From an uncultured Clostridia bacterium (GTDB lineage: Bacteria; Bacillota; Clostridia; TANB77; CAG-508): a stretch of 64,000 bases of DNA. The position numbers and the translations under genes are program-made. The number at the start of each line of letters is the position of its first letter. Within the stretch, counting starts at the first letter, position 1. The stretch spans positions 1-64,000 of the forward strand of contig CAKPGC010000005.1 in NCBI GenBank assembly GCA_934154445.1, in the 5' to 3' direction. The notes below the pieces were generated by a model. That model saw only the letters and a list, made by a program, of their open reading frames with translations. It did no database searches and was not told the DNA's origin. This document shows, piece after piece, positions 19,210 to 29,265 of the stretch.

Positions 19210-22200
19210 TTAATCCTCCTTTAATTTTATATTTAAATAACCAATATCTATTAAATATTTAAAATAGTTTCTAATATAATTTATATCGATATAAGGCCAT
19301 TCAAAACCAATATTTTCTAAAAATTGTTTTGTAAAATCAGATTTTATTTTTATATTAGATTGGTATACTAATTTTTTTTCTGAATTAAAGTCTCTAATAA
19401 TACCAGATAAAATATCATTATTATTATCATCTTCTAATAATTTATTAATTATATTACTAAATTCTCTTTCAGAAACTATATTTACATCAATACCTATTTT
19501 ACGAAGCATATCATATAAATCTAGTAGTTGCACATGTTTTTCATTGAAAACATGAAAAACAGTAAATGCAGGATTGTAATGATTTGCAATATTTATTATT
19601 GCATCAGCACAACAATCAATAGGAGTAAATTCTACATAACCATCTTGCATATAATCTGGAATTGAACCAATCTGCAATAAAGATTTAATTCTATTAACAA
19701 AAGCATTTTCATAATGATTTTGTTGAAATTTTCCTTCAGAATATCTACTCGTTAAATTCCCCATCCTTAATACATAAGCCTGTAATCCATCATTAATAGC
19801 TTCAAAGACTAACTTCTCTGCTAAGAATTTACTTTTAACATATAAGTTTTCGAGGTTTTGATTAATATAAAAATTTGTTTCATCATAGTTGATATCTTCA
19901 GTAAAGCCGTTGTCAACAAATGAACCTTCAGCAAAATTATTACCTGACACACTAATAGTTGATATATGCATTAATCTACAATTAAAATTCTTACTAAAAT
20001 TAATTAAACTTTTTGTTCCGCCAACATTTATATTTTCAAATTCTTCATAATTTCCAAAATGTTTTACTAATGCTGCAGAGTGTATAACAGTGGTAATCTC
20101 ATTACCTAATTTAATATAATCATCATCAGAAAGCCCTAGGTGATCTTTTGTAATATCTCCCTCAACACAAATAATTCTATCATCAATCAAATAATTATAA
20201 TTATCATCAAAATAAAAATTTAAAGTGTTTTTTAAACGTTCTTTTGCAGAAATATTATTTTTTGGTCGTATTAAACAATAAATTTTTCCATTTGTATTCT
20301 TTATAAAACTATTCAAAATGTGTGAACCTAAAAAGCCAGTAACACCTGTTAATAGTACATTATTAATAGGAGTAAATTTAACAGTAGTATTATATAAGTT
20401 TTTTAGAGTATTTCCTTTTAGAATTGAATCAAATTCTTTATAATCTTCTCTAGTGGTACTAGTATTGTCTTTGTTGTCTTTATATGAAGAAACATAGTTA
20501 GACAATTCTCTAACAGAAGGATATTTGAAAATATCTCCATATGTTATATTTATATCATTTTTTAAAGCAGCAACTTCTAGTTTCATTGCACTTATTGAAT
20601 CTCCACCTAAACTAAAGAAATTATCTAAAATACTAAAGTCTGAGATATCTAGTATGTTTGCAAAAATATCATATATTTTTTGTTCTAGATTTGACGAAGG
20701 TAAAATAATATCTTTATTACTGTGTATCTCGAAATTTTTAGGTAATAGTTTTTTATTAACTTTTCCATTTTGATTTATAGGTAAAGAATCTAATTGCATA
20801 AAATAAGTAGGAATCATATATTTTGGTAGTTGATTACCTAAATATTTTTTTAAATCTTCAAAATTAATTTCCTTATCAGCAACTATATAAGAACATATTG
20901 CTTTTTTGTTATGAACAGTATCAAAAATAGTATATACTTCTTTTACATGTTCATAAGAATTAATCACAGTGGAAATCTCGCTCAATTCAACTCTAAAACC
21001 TCTAATTTTAATTTGATTATCAATTCTGCCTAAAAAGATCAAATGTCCATCAGAATCCCATTTTACTAAATCCCCAGTCTTATAAATTCTTGTGTTTACA
21101 ATATTAGAATATATAAATTTTTCGGATGTCATTTTATCATTATTAAAGTATCCTCGAGCAACTCCATCTCCTCCAACCCATAGTTCACCAGGTATTCCTA
21201 TTGGTTGTAAATTATTGTCATTTGAAACTACGTAACACGTTGAATTTGCAATTGGACCGCCAATAGGAATTGAATCAGTATATTTTTTATCTATCTGATA
21301 GCAACATGAGAAAGTAGTATTTTCAGTAGGACCATAACCATTAATAATTGTTAGGTTAGGGTTTGCCAATTTGACCATATTTATATGTTTTGGGGATAGA
21401 ACATCACCACCGGTTAGCAAGCATCTAACAGTTTTAAACATGTGAGGATTACTTTCACATAATTGATTGAATAATGGAGCTGTTAACCATAAAACAGTAA
21501 TTTTGTTTTTTAATATATATTCATGAAAAATACTCTCATCTAACAAATCTTCTTTTTTTATAATATAAAGAGGTAATCCATTCAGGAATGCTCCCCATAT
21601 TTCAAAAGTGCATGCATCAAAAACAATTGAACCAGTTTGAAGTATTCTATCATTTTTTTGGAATTTAATATAATTATTATTAATAATAAGTCTTGAAATA
21701 CTTTTGTTTTCAATCATTACGCCTTTTGGATTTCCTGTACTTCCGGATGTATACATTATATAAGCTAAATCGGTACTGTTTCTAGTCATAGATATATTAG
21801 CTTTAGAATCAGAATTGTAAATGTTATTATTATCTAAATCAATATATATTGACTTTATAGGAAGATTAAAAGTATTTTGATTTTTTGATGTTAACAACAA
21901 TTTCGATTTAGAATCTTTAATTATATATTCAATTCTTTCTTGTGGATATGTAATATCAATAGGCAAATAAGCACATCTATTTTTTAAGATAGCTAATATT
22001 GCTATAATCATTTCAATGGATTTATCAAGTAAAATACATATAATATCTTCAGGTGCAAATCCTTCTGTTTTTATAAAATTAGCTAATTGGTTTGCTTTTT
22101 CATTTAATTCTTTATATGTTAAAGAATCGTTTTCGAATACTAATGCAGTATTATCAGGTGTTTTCTCAACTTGTTCTTCAAATAATTCAATTATTGACTT

Positions 22201-25200
22201 ATCATTTGGATAATTTACAGCTGTAGCATTAAACTCATACAATATTTTATTTTTTTCTTCTTCAGAAATTATTGAAATATCCTTAATTAAAACATCATTA
22301 TTATCAGAAATTATATTTAAAGCATTAATAAAATGTTCAAATAATCTATCAATAGTATTCTCTTTGAACAAATCTGTACGATACTCTAAATTAACAACTC
22401 TAGTATCAGGTTCGATTTCAATTGATAAATTAAATTTAGAAATGCCAGAAGATGATTTAATAATTTCTACGGATTCATTACCTAAAGTCAATTTGTTACT
22501 ATTAGCATTTTGGTAAGCAAACATTACATCAAACAAAGGATTATTGTTACTATCATTTGAAAGACCTAATTTTTTAACTAACAAATTGTATGGATAATCC
22601 TGATATTCCAAATCATTTAAAACCTGCTGTTTAATTGTATTTAAGAATTCAGCAAATTTTTTACTAGAATCAATCTTTCCATCAACTGCAATATTATTAA
22701 CGAACATTCCAATTATATCTTGTAATTGATTATTTCTTCTACCAGTAACAGGGCTTCCAATAATAATTTCTTCTTGACCAGTATATTTATACAATAGTAT
22801 AAATAATGTTGATAAAAAGAACATATATGGAGATACTCCGAATTTTTTAGCTGATGTCATATATTTATTAAAATCTTTTTCAGATATTTTCTTAGATACA
22901 GTATTTCCTTTATATGAACGTGATGAAGGAATACTAAAATCATAAGGTAAGTTTATTGCTGGAATTTCTGAATCTTTAAACTTATTTACCCAATAATTTT
23001 CAGCTTCTTTAACCATGTCACTTTCTAAGTATTTATTTTCCCAAACAGCAAAGTCTTTATATTCTATATTTAAATTTTCAAGGTTCTCGTTATTGTATAA
23101 TTTGCAAAATTCATTAATTAGAATTTCAAGAGAAGAACCATCCATTATTATGTGATGAGATTCTAGCAATAATAATGTTTTTCCATTATCTAAATAATGA
23201 AGTTCAACTCTTAGTAGAGGTGCATTCTCTAAATCAAATGCCTTTGGAAAACTATTTATTAAATTGTCAATTTCTGTTGATTTATTTTCATAAGTATTTA
23301 CGGAGAAATTAACAGATTTATTTATTTTTTGTACAATTGAATCATTAAGCATCAAAAATGATGTTCTAAAACTACTTTGTGTTTTAATAATCTTCTTAAA
23401 ACATTTTTCAACCTTTTCTTTATCTAACACTGAATCAACCAAAATTGCTCCAGGGATGTTATAAACTATATTTTCATCACCAATCATTTTTGAAGCATAA
23501 TAAATTCTTTTTTGAGCAGATGATAATGGATAAAATTCAGCTTCTTCTGCTGGCATTATCTCAAAAGATTTTTTATCTGAAACTGCTAAACCAGAAATAT
23601 AATCTGATAAATTCATAATTATACTCTTGTCTAAAATATCCTTAACGGTTACTTCTACATTAAACTCCTTACTAATAGTTTCAGAAATATTAATTGCAGT
23701 TAAAGAGTCTCCACCCAAATCGAAGAAAGAGTCAGACATACTAACATTGTTTACATGTAAGTAATGTTCGTAAATTTCTAATAAACGTTTATCCAAATCA
23801 TTTCTAGGATGTACCATTTCTGTACCTGTTTGAGCTTTTTGAGGCAAAGGTAAAGCCTTAAAGTCAGTTTTTCCATTTATATTAATTGGAACCTTATCTA
23901 TTTCAATAAAATATTGTGGTACCATATAGGCTGGTAAGTGTTTATGTAATAAGATTCTTAAAGCAGAAATATTTAAAGGACCATTTTTGATATAATAAGC
24001 ACATAAAAGCTCTCTGTTAAATTCATCTATTTTCTTAGTAACTATACATGTATCTATATTAGAATATTTTAATATTTTTTCTTCTATTTCACCAAGTTCG
24101 ACTCTAAAACCTCTTATTTTTACTTGTGTATCAATTCTTCCCATATATTCCAAATGACCATCTCTATGCATAATAGCAGTATCACCAGAACGATAAATTA
24201 GTTTATCGCTATATTCAGGAATATGTATTAATTTGGTTTTGTTTAAGTCTTCTCTATTTAAATATCCTTTAAAAACACCTTCACCAAGTACACACATTTC
24301 ACCAATTGTTCCAAATGGAAGCAGTTTTAGATTTTTATCTACAATTATTACATGTAAAGTTGGTATTGGAACACCTATATTAGATGAAGGGGATTCTAAA
24401 TCTAACTCTGATAGTTCTTTAAATGTAACATGTACAGTGGTTTCTGTTATACCATACATATTTATTAACTTGGTTTCAGGATATTTTAAATACCACCCTT
24501 TTATTAAATTTGGTTTTAAAGCTTCTCCACCAAATACTATATAACGAACAGATAAATCCGTATCATCTCTTTCTAGTTCAACTTTTAACAACTTGTAAAA
24601 ATATGTAGGAGTTTGATTAAGTATAGTTACATGTTCTTTTCTCATTAGATTTAAAAATAATTCAGGATCTTGGGCAATTTCATCTGAAACCAACACCAAT
24701 TTGCCTCCAAATAACAAAGCTCCATACATTTCCCAAACTGAAAAGTCAAATGCAACAGAATGAAACATGGTCCATACATCATTTTCACTAAAATCAAATA
24801 GAAATTTATCGTTTTTAAATAATCTAACAACATTTCTATGGCAAAGCATTGCTCCTTTTGGTTTTCCCGTAGAGCCAGAAGTATAAATAATATAAATTAA
24901 ATCTTCTGGAGAAATTTTTAAATTTAAATTTTTATCATCATAGTTATAAATATTAGAATTATTTAAATCAATATCAATATTTTGTAAGTTAAAGTTCATG
25001 TCTGTTAAAGAGTCTTGTGTGCCTAGTAGTAATTTTGCACTACTATCACTTAACATATAATTAACTCTATCTTCAGGATATTGCATATTTATTGGCAAGT
25101 AACAACAGCCACATTTAATAATAGCTAAAATTCCTATTATCATTTCCAATCTTTTATTTAATCTAAGACCAATAACAGTATGAGGTTGTACGCCTTGAGA

Positions 25201-26697
25201 TATTAAATAATTTGCCAAACTATTTGCTTTCTCATTTAATTCTCTATAAGTAAGTTTCTCATCATTAAACACAACAGCAACATTATCTGGAGTTTTTTCA
25301 ACTTGTTCTTCAAATAAGTCAACAATAGTTTTATCTCTTGGATAATCAACCTTTGTATTATTAAATACATTTAAAATTTTATCTTTTTCTTCAGGAGTAA
25401 CAATTTCAATATCAATAGAATTAATATCATTATTCTCCAAAATCTGATTAATCATATTTATAATACGATTATGAACATCTGTAACATCTTCGATAGAATA
25501 TTTATCAATCAAATAATCATAATTAATAATTAAATCGCCTGTATCATTAATATCATAAATATGAATATTAAAATCATTTGCACAATAATTGTTAAAAGTC
25601 CAATTTGTTTTGTAATTTCCAAATTTCTCATTAAAGGCTTTTGTAACTTGATAAGAAATAATTATATTATATAAATTTGGTACATTTTCATTCTTTTCTC
25701 TTAAATCTTCCAAAACTGAATTATAAGAATATTTTTGATGCCTTAAAATTCCCATCATTTTTGTAGCAAAATTACTTGCTAAATTTTTAAAAGAACCATC
25801 ATTTAAATTATTTACTCTAACGGGAACAGTATTAACAAACATACCAGTAGTATGCTTTTCCTTAAAGTTAGATCTATTTAAAATTGGTGTACCAATTACA
25901 AAATCATCTATGTTAGAAACTCTACCAATGTAAATAGAAAAAATAGCCATAAAAAAGTTAAATATAGAAATGTTATTTTCTCTACAAAAAACATTAATTC
26001 TAGATAAAAGATCTTTATTAATTTCAAAACTTAATCTGTTAGCATTGTAAGATAAATCTTTAATACTATTATTTAAGCTTGGAATAGTTGCTTGTTCAGG
26101 AATTGTTTCAAAAATTTCACTCCAATAAGCTTTATCGTTTTCAAATTTTTTACTAGCTTTATATTCTTTTTCAGAATTAATATAATCTACATAAGAAAAA
26201 GTTTCTTGAGTTATTTCTTCATTATTTTTTAAAGAATTGTAATTCCTTAATATTTCTTGGATTACTAAGCCAAGAGACCATGAATCTGCAATTAAGTGAT
26301 TTACGGTCAAAATAATACAAGCAAAATTATTTTTTGAAATTGCAAGTTTAAATTTAAATAAATCAGAGTCAATAACCTCAAATTTATATTTAACCTCATC
26401 TTTTTCAATAGATTCAATTTGAGACTCATCATTAATATATTCAACATCAATATTGAATTCTTTGTACTCTGCAATATATTGTTTTGCAATATTGTTATCC
26501 AAAACAACATGTATTCTAAAGCTATCGTTTTGTTTTACAACATTGTTAATAGCTTGTTTTAATAAATTTTCATCTATTTTTCCATAAACTGTACCTGATG
26601 TGCAAATATTATTCACGGTTGTACCATTATAGTATTGCTCAGTATACCAAATTGATTTTTGTGGATTTGTTAATTCAAAAAATTTCTTGTTTTCCAT
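19210..26697 (-). CDS. Two-module NRPS with reductase release (C-A-T-C-A-T-R)
   Basis: 2495-aa nonribosomal peptide synthetase. C1 (about 1-440) has NHLIADS in place of HHxxxDG, keeping the catalytic His and Asp; as the first domain it may be a starter C that N-acylates. A1 (about 455-950) has YTSGSTGKPKG; aligned by eye to GrsA its code is D-F-W-N-V-G-M-V-H-K, a threonine code. T1 has LGGDSLTA (about 995). C2 (about 1055-1480) has canonical HHIIMDG. A2 (about 1505-1985) gives D-A-F-W-L-G-G-T-F-K, a valine code. T2 has LGGDSISA (about 2031). The reductase (about 2110-2495) has TGVTGFLGSH and YVKSK and should release a dipeptide aldehyde by NAD(P)H reduction. The predicted product is (acyl-)Thr-Val-al. 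This architecture is known from gut Clostridia making protease-inhibiting dipeptide aldehydes and pyrazinones. GAGG precedes ATG; a strong promoter lies upstream. No phosphopantetheinyl transferase is in the window. Confidence 0.93.
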   Translation of the reverse strand: MENKKFFELTNPQKSIWYTEQYYNGTTVNNICTSGTVYGKIDENLLKQAINNVVKQNDSFRIHVVLDNNIAKQYIAEYKEFNIDVEYINDESQIESIEKDEVKYKFEVIDSDLFKFKLAISKNNFACIILTVNHLIADSWSLGLVIQEILRNYNSLKNNEEITQETFSYVDYINSEKEYKASKKFENDKAYWSEIFETIPEQATIPSLNNSIKDLSYNANRLSFEINKDLLSRINVFCRENNISIFNFFMAIFSIYIGRVSNIDDFVIGTPILNRSNFKEKHTTGMFVNTVPVRVNNLNDGSFKNLASNFATKMMGILRHQKYSYNSVLEDLREKNENVPNLYNIIISYQVTKAFNEKFGNYKTNWTFNNYCANDFNIHIYDINDTGDLIINYDYLIDKYSIEDVTDVHNRIINMINQILENNDINSIDIEIVTPEEKDKILNVFNNTKVDYPRDKTIVDLFEEQVEKTPDNVAVVFNDEKLTYRELNEKANSLANYLISQGVQPHTVIGLRLNKRLEMIIGILAIIKCGCCYLPINMQYPEDRVNYMLSDSSAKLLLGTQDSLTDMNFNLQNIDIDLNNSNIYNYDDKNLNLKISPEDLIYIIYTSGSTGKPKGAMLCHRNVVRLFKNDKFLFDFSENDVWTMFHSVAFDFSVWEMYGALLFGGKLVLVSDEIAQDPELFLNLMRKEHVTILNQTPTYFYKLLKVELERDDTDLSVRYIVFGGEALKPNLIKGWYLKYPETKLINMYGITETTVHVTFKELSELDLESPSSNIGVPIPTLHVIIVDKNLKLLPFGTIGEMCVLGEGVFKGYLNREDLNKTKLIHIPEYSDKLIYRSGDTAIMHRDGHLEYMGRIDTQVKIRGFRVELGEIEEKILKYSNIDTCIVTKKIDEFNRELLCAYYIKNGPLNISALRILLHKHLPAYMVPQYFIEIDKVPININGKTDFKALPLPQKAQTGTEMVHPRNDLDKRLLEIYEHYLHVNNVSMSDSFFDLGGDSLTAINISETISKEFNVEVTVKDILDKSIIMNLSDYISGLAVSDKKSFEIMPAEEAEFYPLSSAQKRIYYASKMIGDENIVYNIPGAILVDSVLDKEKVEKCFKKIIKTQSSFRTSFLMLNDSIVQKINKSVNFSVNTYENKSTEIDNLINSFPKAFDLENAPLLRVELHYLDNGKTLLLLESHHIIMDGSSLEILINEFCKLYNNENLENLNIEYKDFAVWENKYLESDMVKEAENYWVNKFKDSEIPAINLPYDFSIPSSRSYKGNTVSKKISEKDFNKYMTSAKKFGVSPYMFFLSTLFILLYKYTGQEEIIIGSPVTGRRNNQLQDIIGMFVNNIAVDGKIDSSKKFAEFLNTIKQQVLNDLEYQDYPYNLLVKKLGLSNDSNNNPLFDVMFAYQNANSNKLTLGNESVEIIKSSSGISKFNLSIEIEPDTRVVNLEYRTDLFKENTIDRLFEHFINALNIISDNNDVLIKDISIISEEEKNKILYEFNATAVNYPNDKSIIELFEEQVEKTPDNTALVFENDSLTYKELNEKANQLANFIKTEGFAPEDIICILLDKSIEMIIAILAILKNRCAYLPIDITYPQERIEYIIKDSKSKLLLTSKNQNTFNLPIKSIYIDLDNNNIYNSDSKANISMTRNSTDLAYIMYTSGSTGNPKGVMIENKSISRLIINNNYIKFQKNDRILQTGSIVFDACTFEIWGAFLNGLPLYIIKKEDLLDESIFHEYILKNKITVLWLTAPLFNQLCESNPHMFKTVRCLLTGGDVLSPKHINMVKLANPNLTIINGYGPTENTTFSCCYQIDKKYTDSIPIGGPIANSTCYVVSNDNNLQPIGIPGELWVGGDGVARGYFNNDKMTSEKFIYSNIVNTRIYKTGDLVKWDSDGHLIFLGRIDNQIKIRGFRVELSEISTVINSYEHVKEVYTIFDTVHNKKAICSYIVADKEINFEDLKKYLGNQLPKYMIPTYFMQLDSLPINQNGKVNKKLLPKNFEIHSNKDIILPSSNLEQKIYDIFANILDISDFSILDNFFSLGGDSISAMKLEVAALKNDINITYGDIFKYPSVRELSNYVSSYKDNKDNTSTTREDYKEFDSILKGNTLKNLYNTTVKFTPINNVLLTGVTGFLGSHILNSFIKNTNGKIYCLIRPKNNISAKERLKNTLNFYFDDNYNYLIDDRIICVEGDITKDHLGLSDDDYIKLGNEITTVIHSAALVKHFGNYEEFENINVGGTKSLINFSKNFNCRLMHISTISVSGNNFAEGSFVDNGFTEDINYDETNFYINQNLENLYVKSKFLAEKLVFEAINDGLQAYVLRMGNLTSRYSEGKFQQNHYENAFVNRIKSLLQIGSIPDYMQDGYVEFTPIDCCADAIINIANHYNPAFTVFHVFNEKHVQLLDLYDMLRKIGIDVNIVSEREFSNIINKLLEDDNNNDILSGIIRDFNSEKKLVYQSNIKIKSDFTKQFLENIGFEWPYIDINYIRNYFKYLIDIGYLNIKLKED

Positions 26698-26736
26698 AAA
26701 TATTACCTCTTTAAAAATACATTTAAAATTAATTGA

Positions 26737-26765
26737 ATTATACTATTAAAATATATAATTTGCAA
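26737..26765 (-). promoter_or_regulatory. Sigma-A type promoter of the NRPS-kinase operon
   Basis: On the minus strand: -35 TTGCAA (26765-26760), exactly 17-nt spacer, -10 TATAAT (26742-26737). Transcription would start about 30 nt before the NRPS ATG. It shares the 225-nt divergent intergenic region with htrA. Confidence 0.65.
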
Positions 26766-26922
26766 GCTTTTGACATAGTTATTTAATATTAAATATTTTT
26801 AGACAAAAAGCGACAATAATCGAACCGGAATTTTAGAATCAAAATGAGAAAAATCGATTTTTAAAATTAAAAAATAGGTTTAGCAAAGCGAAAATAGTGC
26901 ATAATAAAAAAGGGGGTAAAAA

Positions 26923-28058
26923 ATGCCAAAAAGATATAAGAAAAAGAGTAAAATAAAAAAAGTATTATTTACAATAGCAACATCTATTGTTGTGATTATT
27001 ATTTTAATATATTTATACTATACATATAAAAACATAGAATTATATGATTCAAATTATGAAACACAAAAAACAATATCCACAGTAAATGAACAAACTGTGG
27101 AAAATGCAATAGAAAACAGCAAAACAGTGTCAGATATTTTAGAAGACACAATGGAATGTGTGGTAGGTATTTCAAAATTAAAAAATAATGGATCTTCTAT
27201 ATTTTCTAATAATGATGAATATTCCTTAGGATTGGGAACAGGAGTAGTTGTTACAGAAAATGGATACATTTTAAGTAATGAGCATGTTACAGGAGGAAAA
27301 TCAAGTACATGTTATATAACGCTAGAAGATGGACAGAAATATGACGGAACCGTGGTTTGGAGTGACTCTGATTTAGATTTATCAATAACTAAAATAGACG
27401 CTAAAAAAATAAAATATGTAACTTTGGGAGATTCGGGAAAAATCAAAATTGGTGAGTCTGTGTATGCAATTGGAAATCCTATAGGATTTGAATTTAGGAG
27501 AACAGTAACATCTGGAATAATAAGTAGTAAAAATAGAACCATTAAATTGGAAGAAGGAAAAAATGTGTCATATATGTCAGATTTGATACAAACGGATGCT
27601 ACCATAAATCCAGGAAATAGTGGAGGTCCGCTAATTTATCCAAATGGAGAAGTAATACGGTATAAATACTGTAAAAATATCTTCTGCAGAGGGTATTGGA
27701 TTTGCTATTCCAATTAATGTTGTTAAGCCGGTTATTGAAAGTTTTAAAAACAATAATTCATTTGAACAGGCAACAATGGGTGTGTATGCTTATGATAAAG
27801 AAGTTATACCATATTTGAACAGAAGCATAAATTTTGGCAAAGGGATATATGTTGCGCAGATTATAAAAAATGGACCTGCATCCAAAACGGATTTGAAAGA
27901 GGGAGATATAATTACTTTAATTGACGGAAAAGAGTTAAATACAATGAATGACTTAAGAGAATATATATATAGTAAAAAACCAAATGATGTTGTTTCTATA
28001 CAGATTTCTAGAGGAAAAATAAATAAGACAATTGAAATTACTTTACGGAAAAAAATAA
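26923..28058 (+). CDS. htrA: HtrA/DegP-like serine protease, two +1 shifts at CGG
   Basis: Membrane-anchored trypsin-like protease with PDZ domain, about 377 aa when two +1 shifts are applied. One transmembrane helix at about 13-35. Triad: H121 (SNEHVTGG), D152 (SDLDLSITKI), S233 (NPGNSGGPL). At codon 246 (CGG, 27658-27660) the frame must move +1 to continue NGEVI-GINTVKISSAEGIGFAIPINVV, the conserved end of the protease domain. The PDZ domain follows (GIYVAQIIKNGPASKTDLKEGD written in parts: GIYVAQII, GPASK, KEGDIITLIDG). At a second CGG (28046-28048) another +1 shift gives ITL-GKK and stop at 28056-28058, just before the terminator; unshifted it runs 120 nt further into the M23 gene. Start follows GGGGG. 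Divergent from the NRPS. Either decoded by frameshifting or a recent pseudogene. Confidence 0.8.
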
Positions 28059-28062
28059 TTTG

Positions 28063-28104
28063 CAATTGGGAAAGACTTCTATGTGTCATCCCAATTGTTT
28101 TTTT
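28063..28104. terminator. Terminator between htrA and M23 peptidase genes
   Basis: CAATTGGG / CCCAATTG stem with a 19-nt loop and T-run. It begins 5 nt after the shifted htrA stop and overlaps the last codons of the convergent M23 gene. Confidence 0.7.
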
Positions 28105-29164
28105 CTTTCAAATTATATTTTCTTACAAAATCTTTTGTCTCAGAATTATTCATAAATACAGAAGAACGATTTTGACTTAAAAATTCGATTATATTGTAAA
28201 CATCAATCCAAATTTCATTATTACCATCAACTTGAGATTCATCAAAAATAAGTTGCATACCAAAATGCAAATGAGGAACATTAATATTATTAACATTTTC
28301 CTTTATGCTATATCCTGTCATACCAAGATATCCAATTACATCACCAGCAGTAACTGTTGTACCTTCAGTGATGCCTGATGCATAAGGATGATTTTTCCTT
28401 AAGTGAGCATAATAGTAATATCTTTTTCCATCGAAACTTCTAATTCCAATACGCCATCCACCATATTGATTCCATCCAAGATGTTCAATTGTACCAGATT
28501 CAACGGCAATAATAGGAGTACCAATACTTCCCATTAAATCATTGCCTAGATGTGTACGTTTAAAGCCATAGGATCTAGATGCACCAAAATCATCATAATG
28601 ACTAAAAGCATAATTTTTTGCAATAGGTAGAAATGCTTTTAGTCCATACTTATCTTCAAAATAAGTCGTGCCATCTTCATTTCCTTTTTCTATTGAATAA
28701 TTACCGATAAATCCACTTAAGACGGCTGAGTATGCTTCATAATAATAATTATAATATTTCATATTTTGAGTAATATCTTCAATTGTTTTTCCACTGTTTA
28801 ATTGTTCAATTAATTTATTCAAGTCGTTTTGATTAAACTTCTTAAAATTTCCACCATTTTTACAGGCAAGATATGATAAAATTTCTATCCAATTATATTT
28901 AATTTTTGAATCTGAGTTGTGAGATTCTATATCCAATTTAGCGGCCTTGGATAATGCATCAGATGTTATTTTAAAATCAACCCATTTTATATAGTTTTCT
29001 GTTTCATCTAAACTAATGGTATTGGATTTGTTCCAAAATAATATAGAAAATTTCTCTGTTGACCAAGAAACTATTATAAAGCAGGAAATTAACAACACAA
29101 CAAGAAAAATAGATGCAATAGATAATATTATTTTTTTATTTATTTTAAATGATTTTATTATCAA
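28079..29164 (-). CDS. M23-family (LytM) metallopeptidase, membrane anchored
   Basis: 361 aa: short basic N-terminus, one transmembrane helix (about 10-32), an uncharacterised helical region (45-165), then an M23 domain. Zn ligands are seen in RTHLGNDLMG (H-x-x-x-D) and VPHLHFGMQL (H-x-H), with YYYAHLRKNHPY in between. Expected to cleave peptidoglycan peptide bridges, for example in remodelling or sporulation; specific role unknown. The start is TTG (29164), 8 nt after GGGGTG. Convergent with htrA. Confidence 0.87.
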   Translation of the reverse strand: MIIKSFKINKKIILSIASIFLVVLLISCFIIVSWSTEKFSILFWNKSNTISLDETENYIKWVDFKITSDALSKAAKLDIESHNSDSKIKYNWIEILSYLACKNGGNFKKFNQNDLNKLIEQLNSGKTIEDITQNMKYYNYYYEAYSAVLSGFIGNYSIEKGNEDGTTYFEDKYGLKAFLPIAKNYAFSHYDDFGASRSYGFKRTHLGNDLMGSIGTPIIAVESGTIEHLGWNQYGGWRIGIRSFDGKRYYYYAHLRKNHPYASGITEGTTVTAGDVIGYLGMTGYSIKENVNNINVPHLHFGMQLIFDESQVDGNNEIWIDVYNIIEFLSQNRSSVFMNNSETKDFVRKYNLKEKNNWDDT

Positions 29165-29265
29165 TTAACACACCCCATATAAGTATATTTAATTCTAAAT
29201 TTTTTATGAATTATTGAAAGAATAAAAAAATAATAATATAATTGTAACGAAGGGAGCATGGAAAA

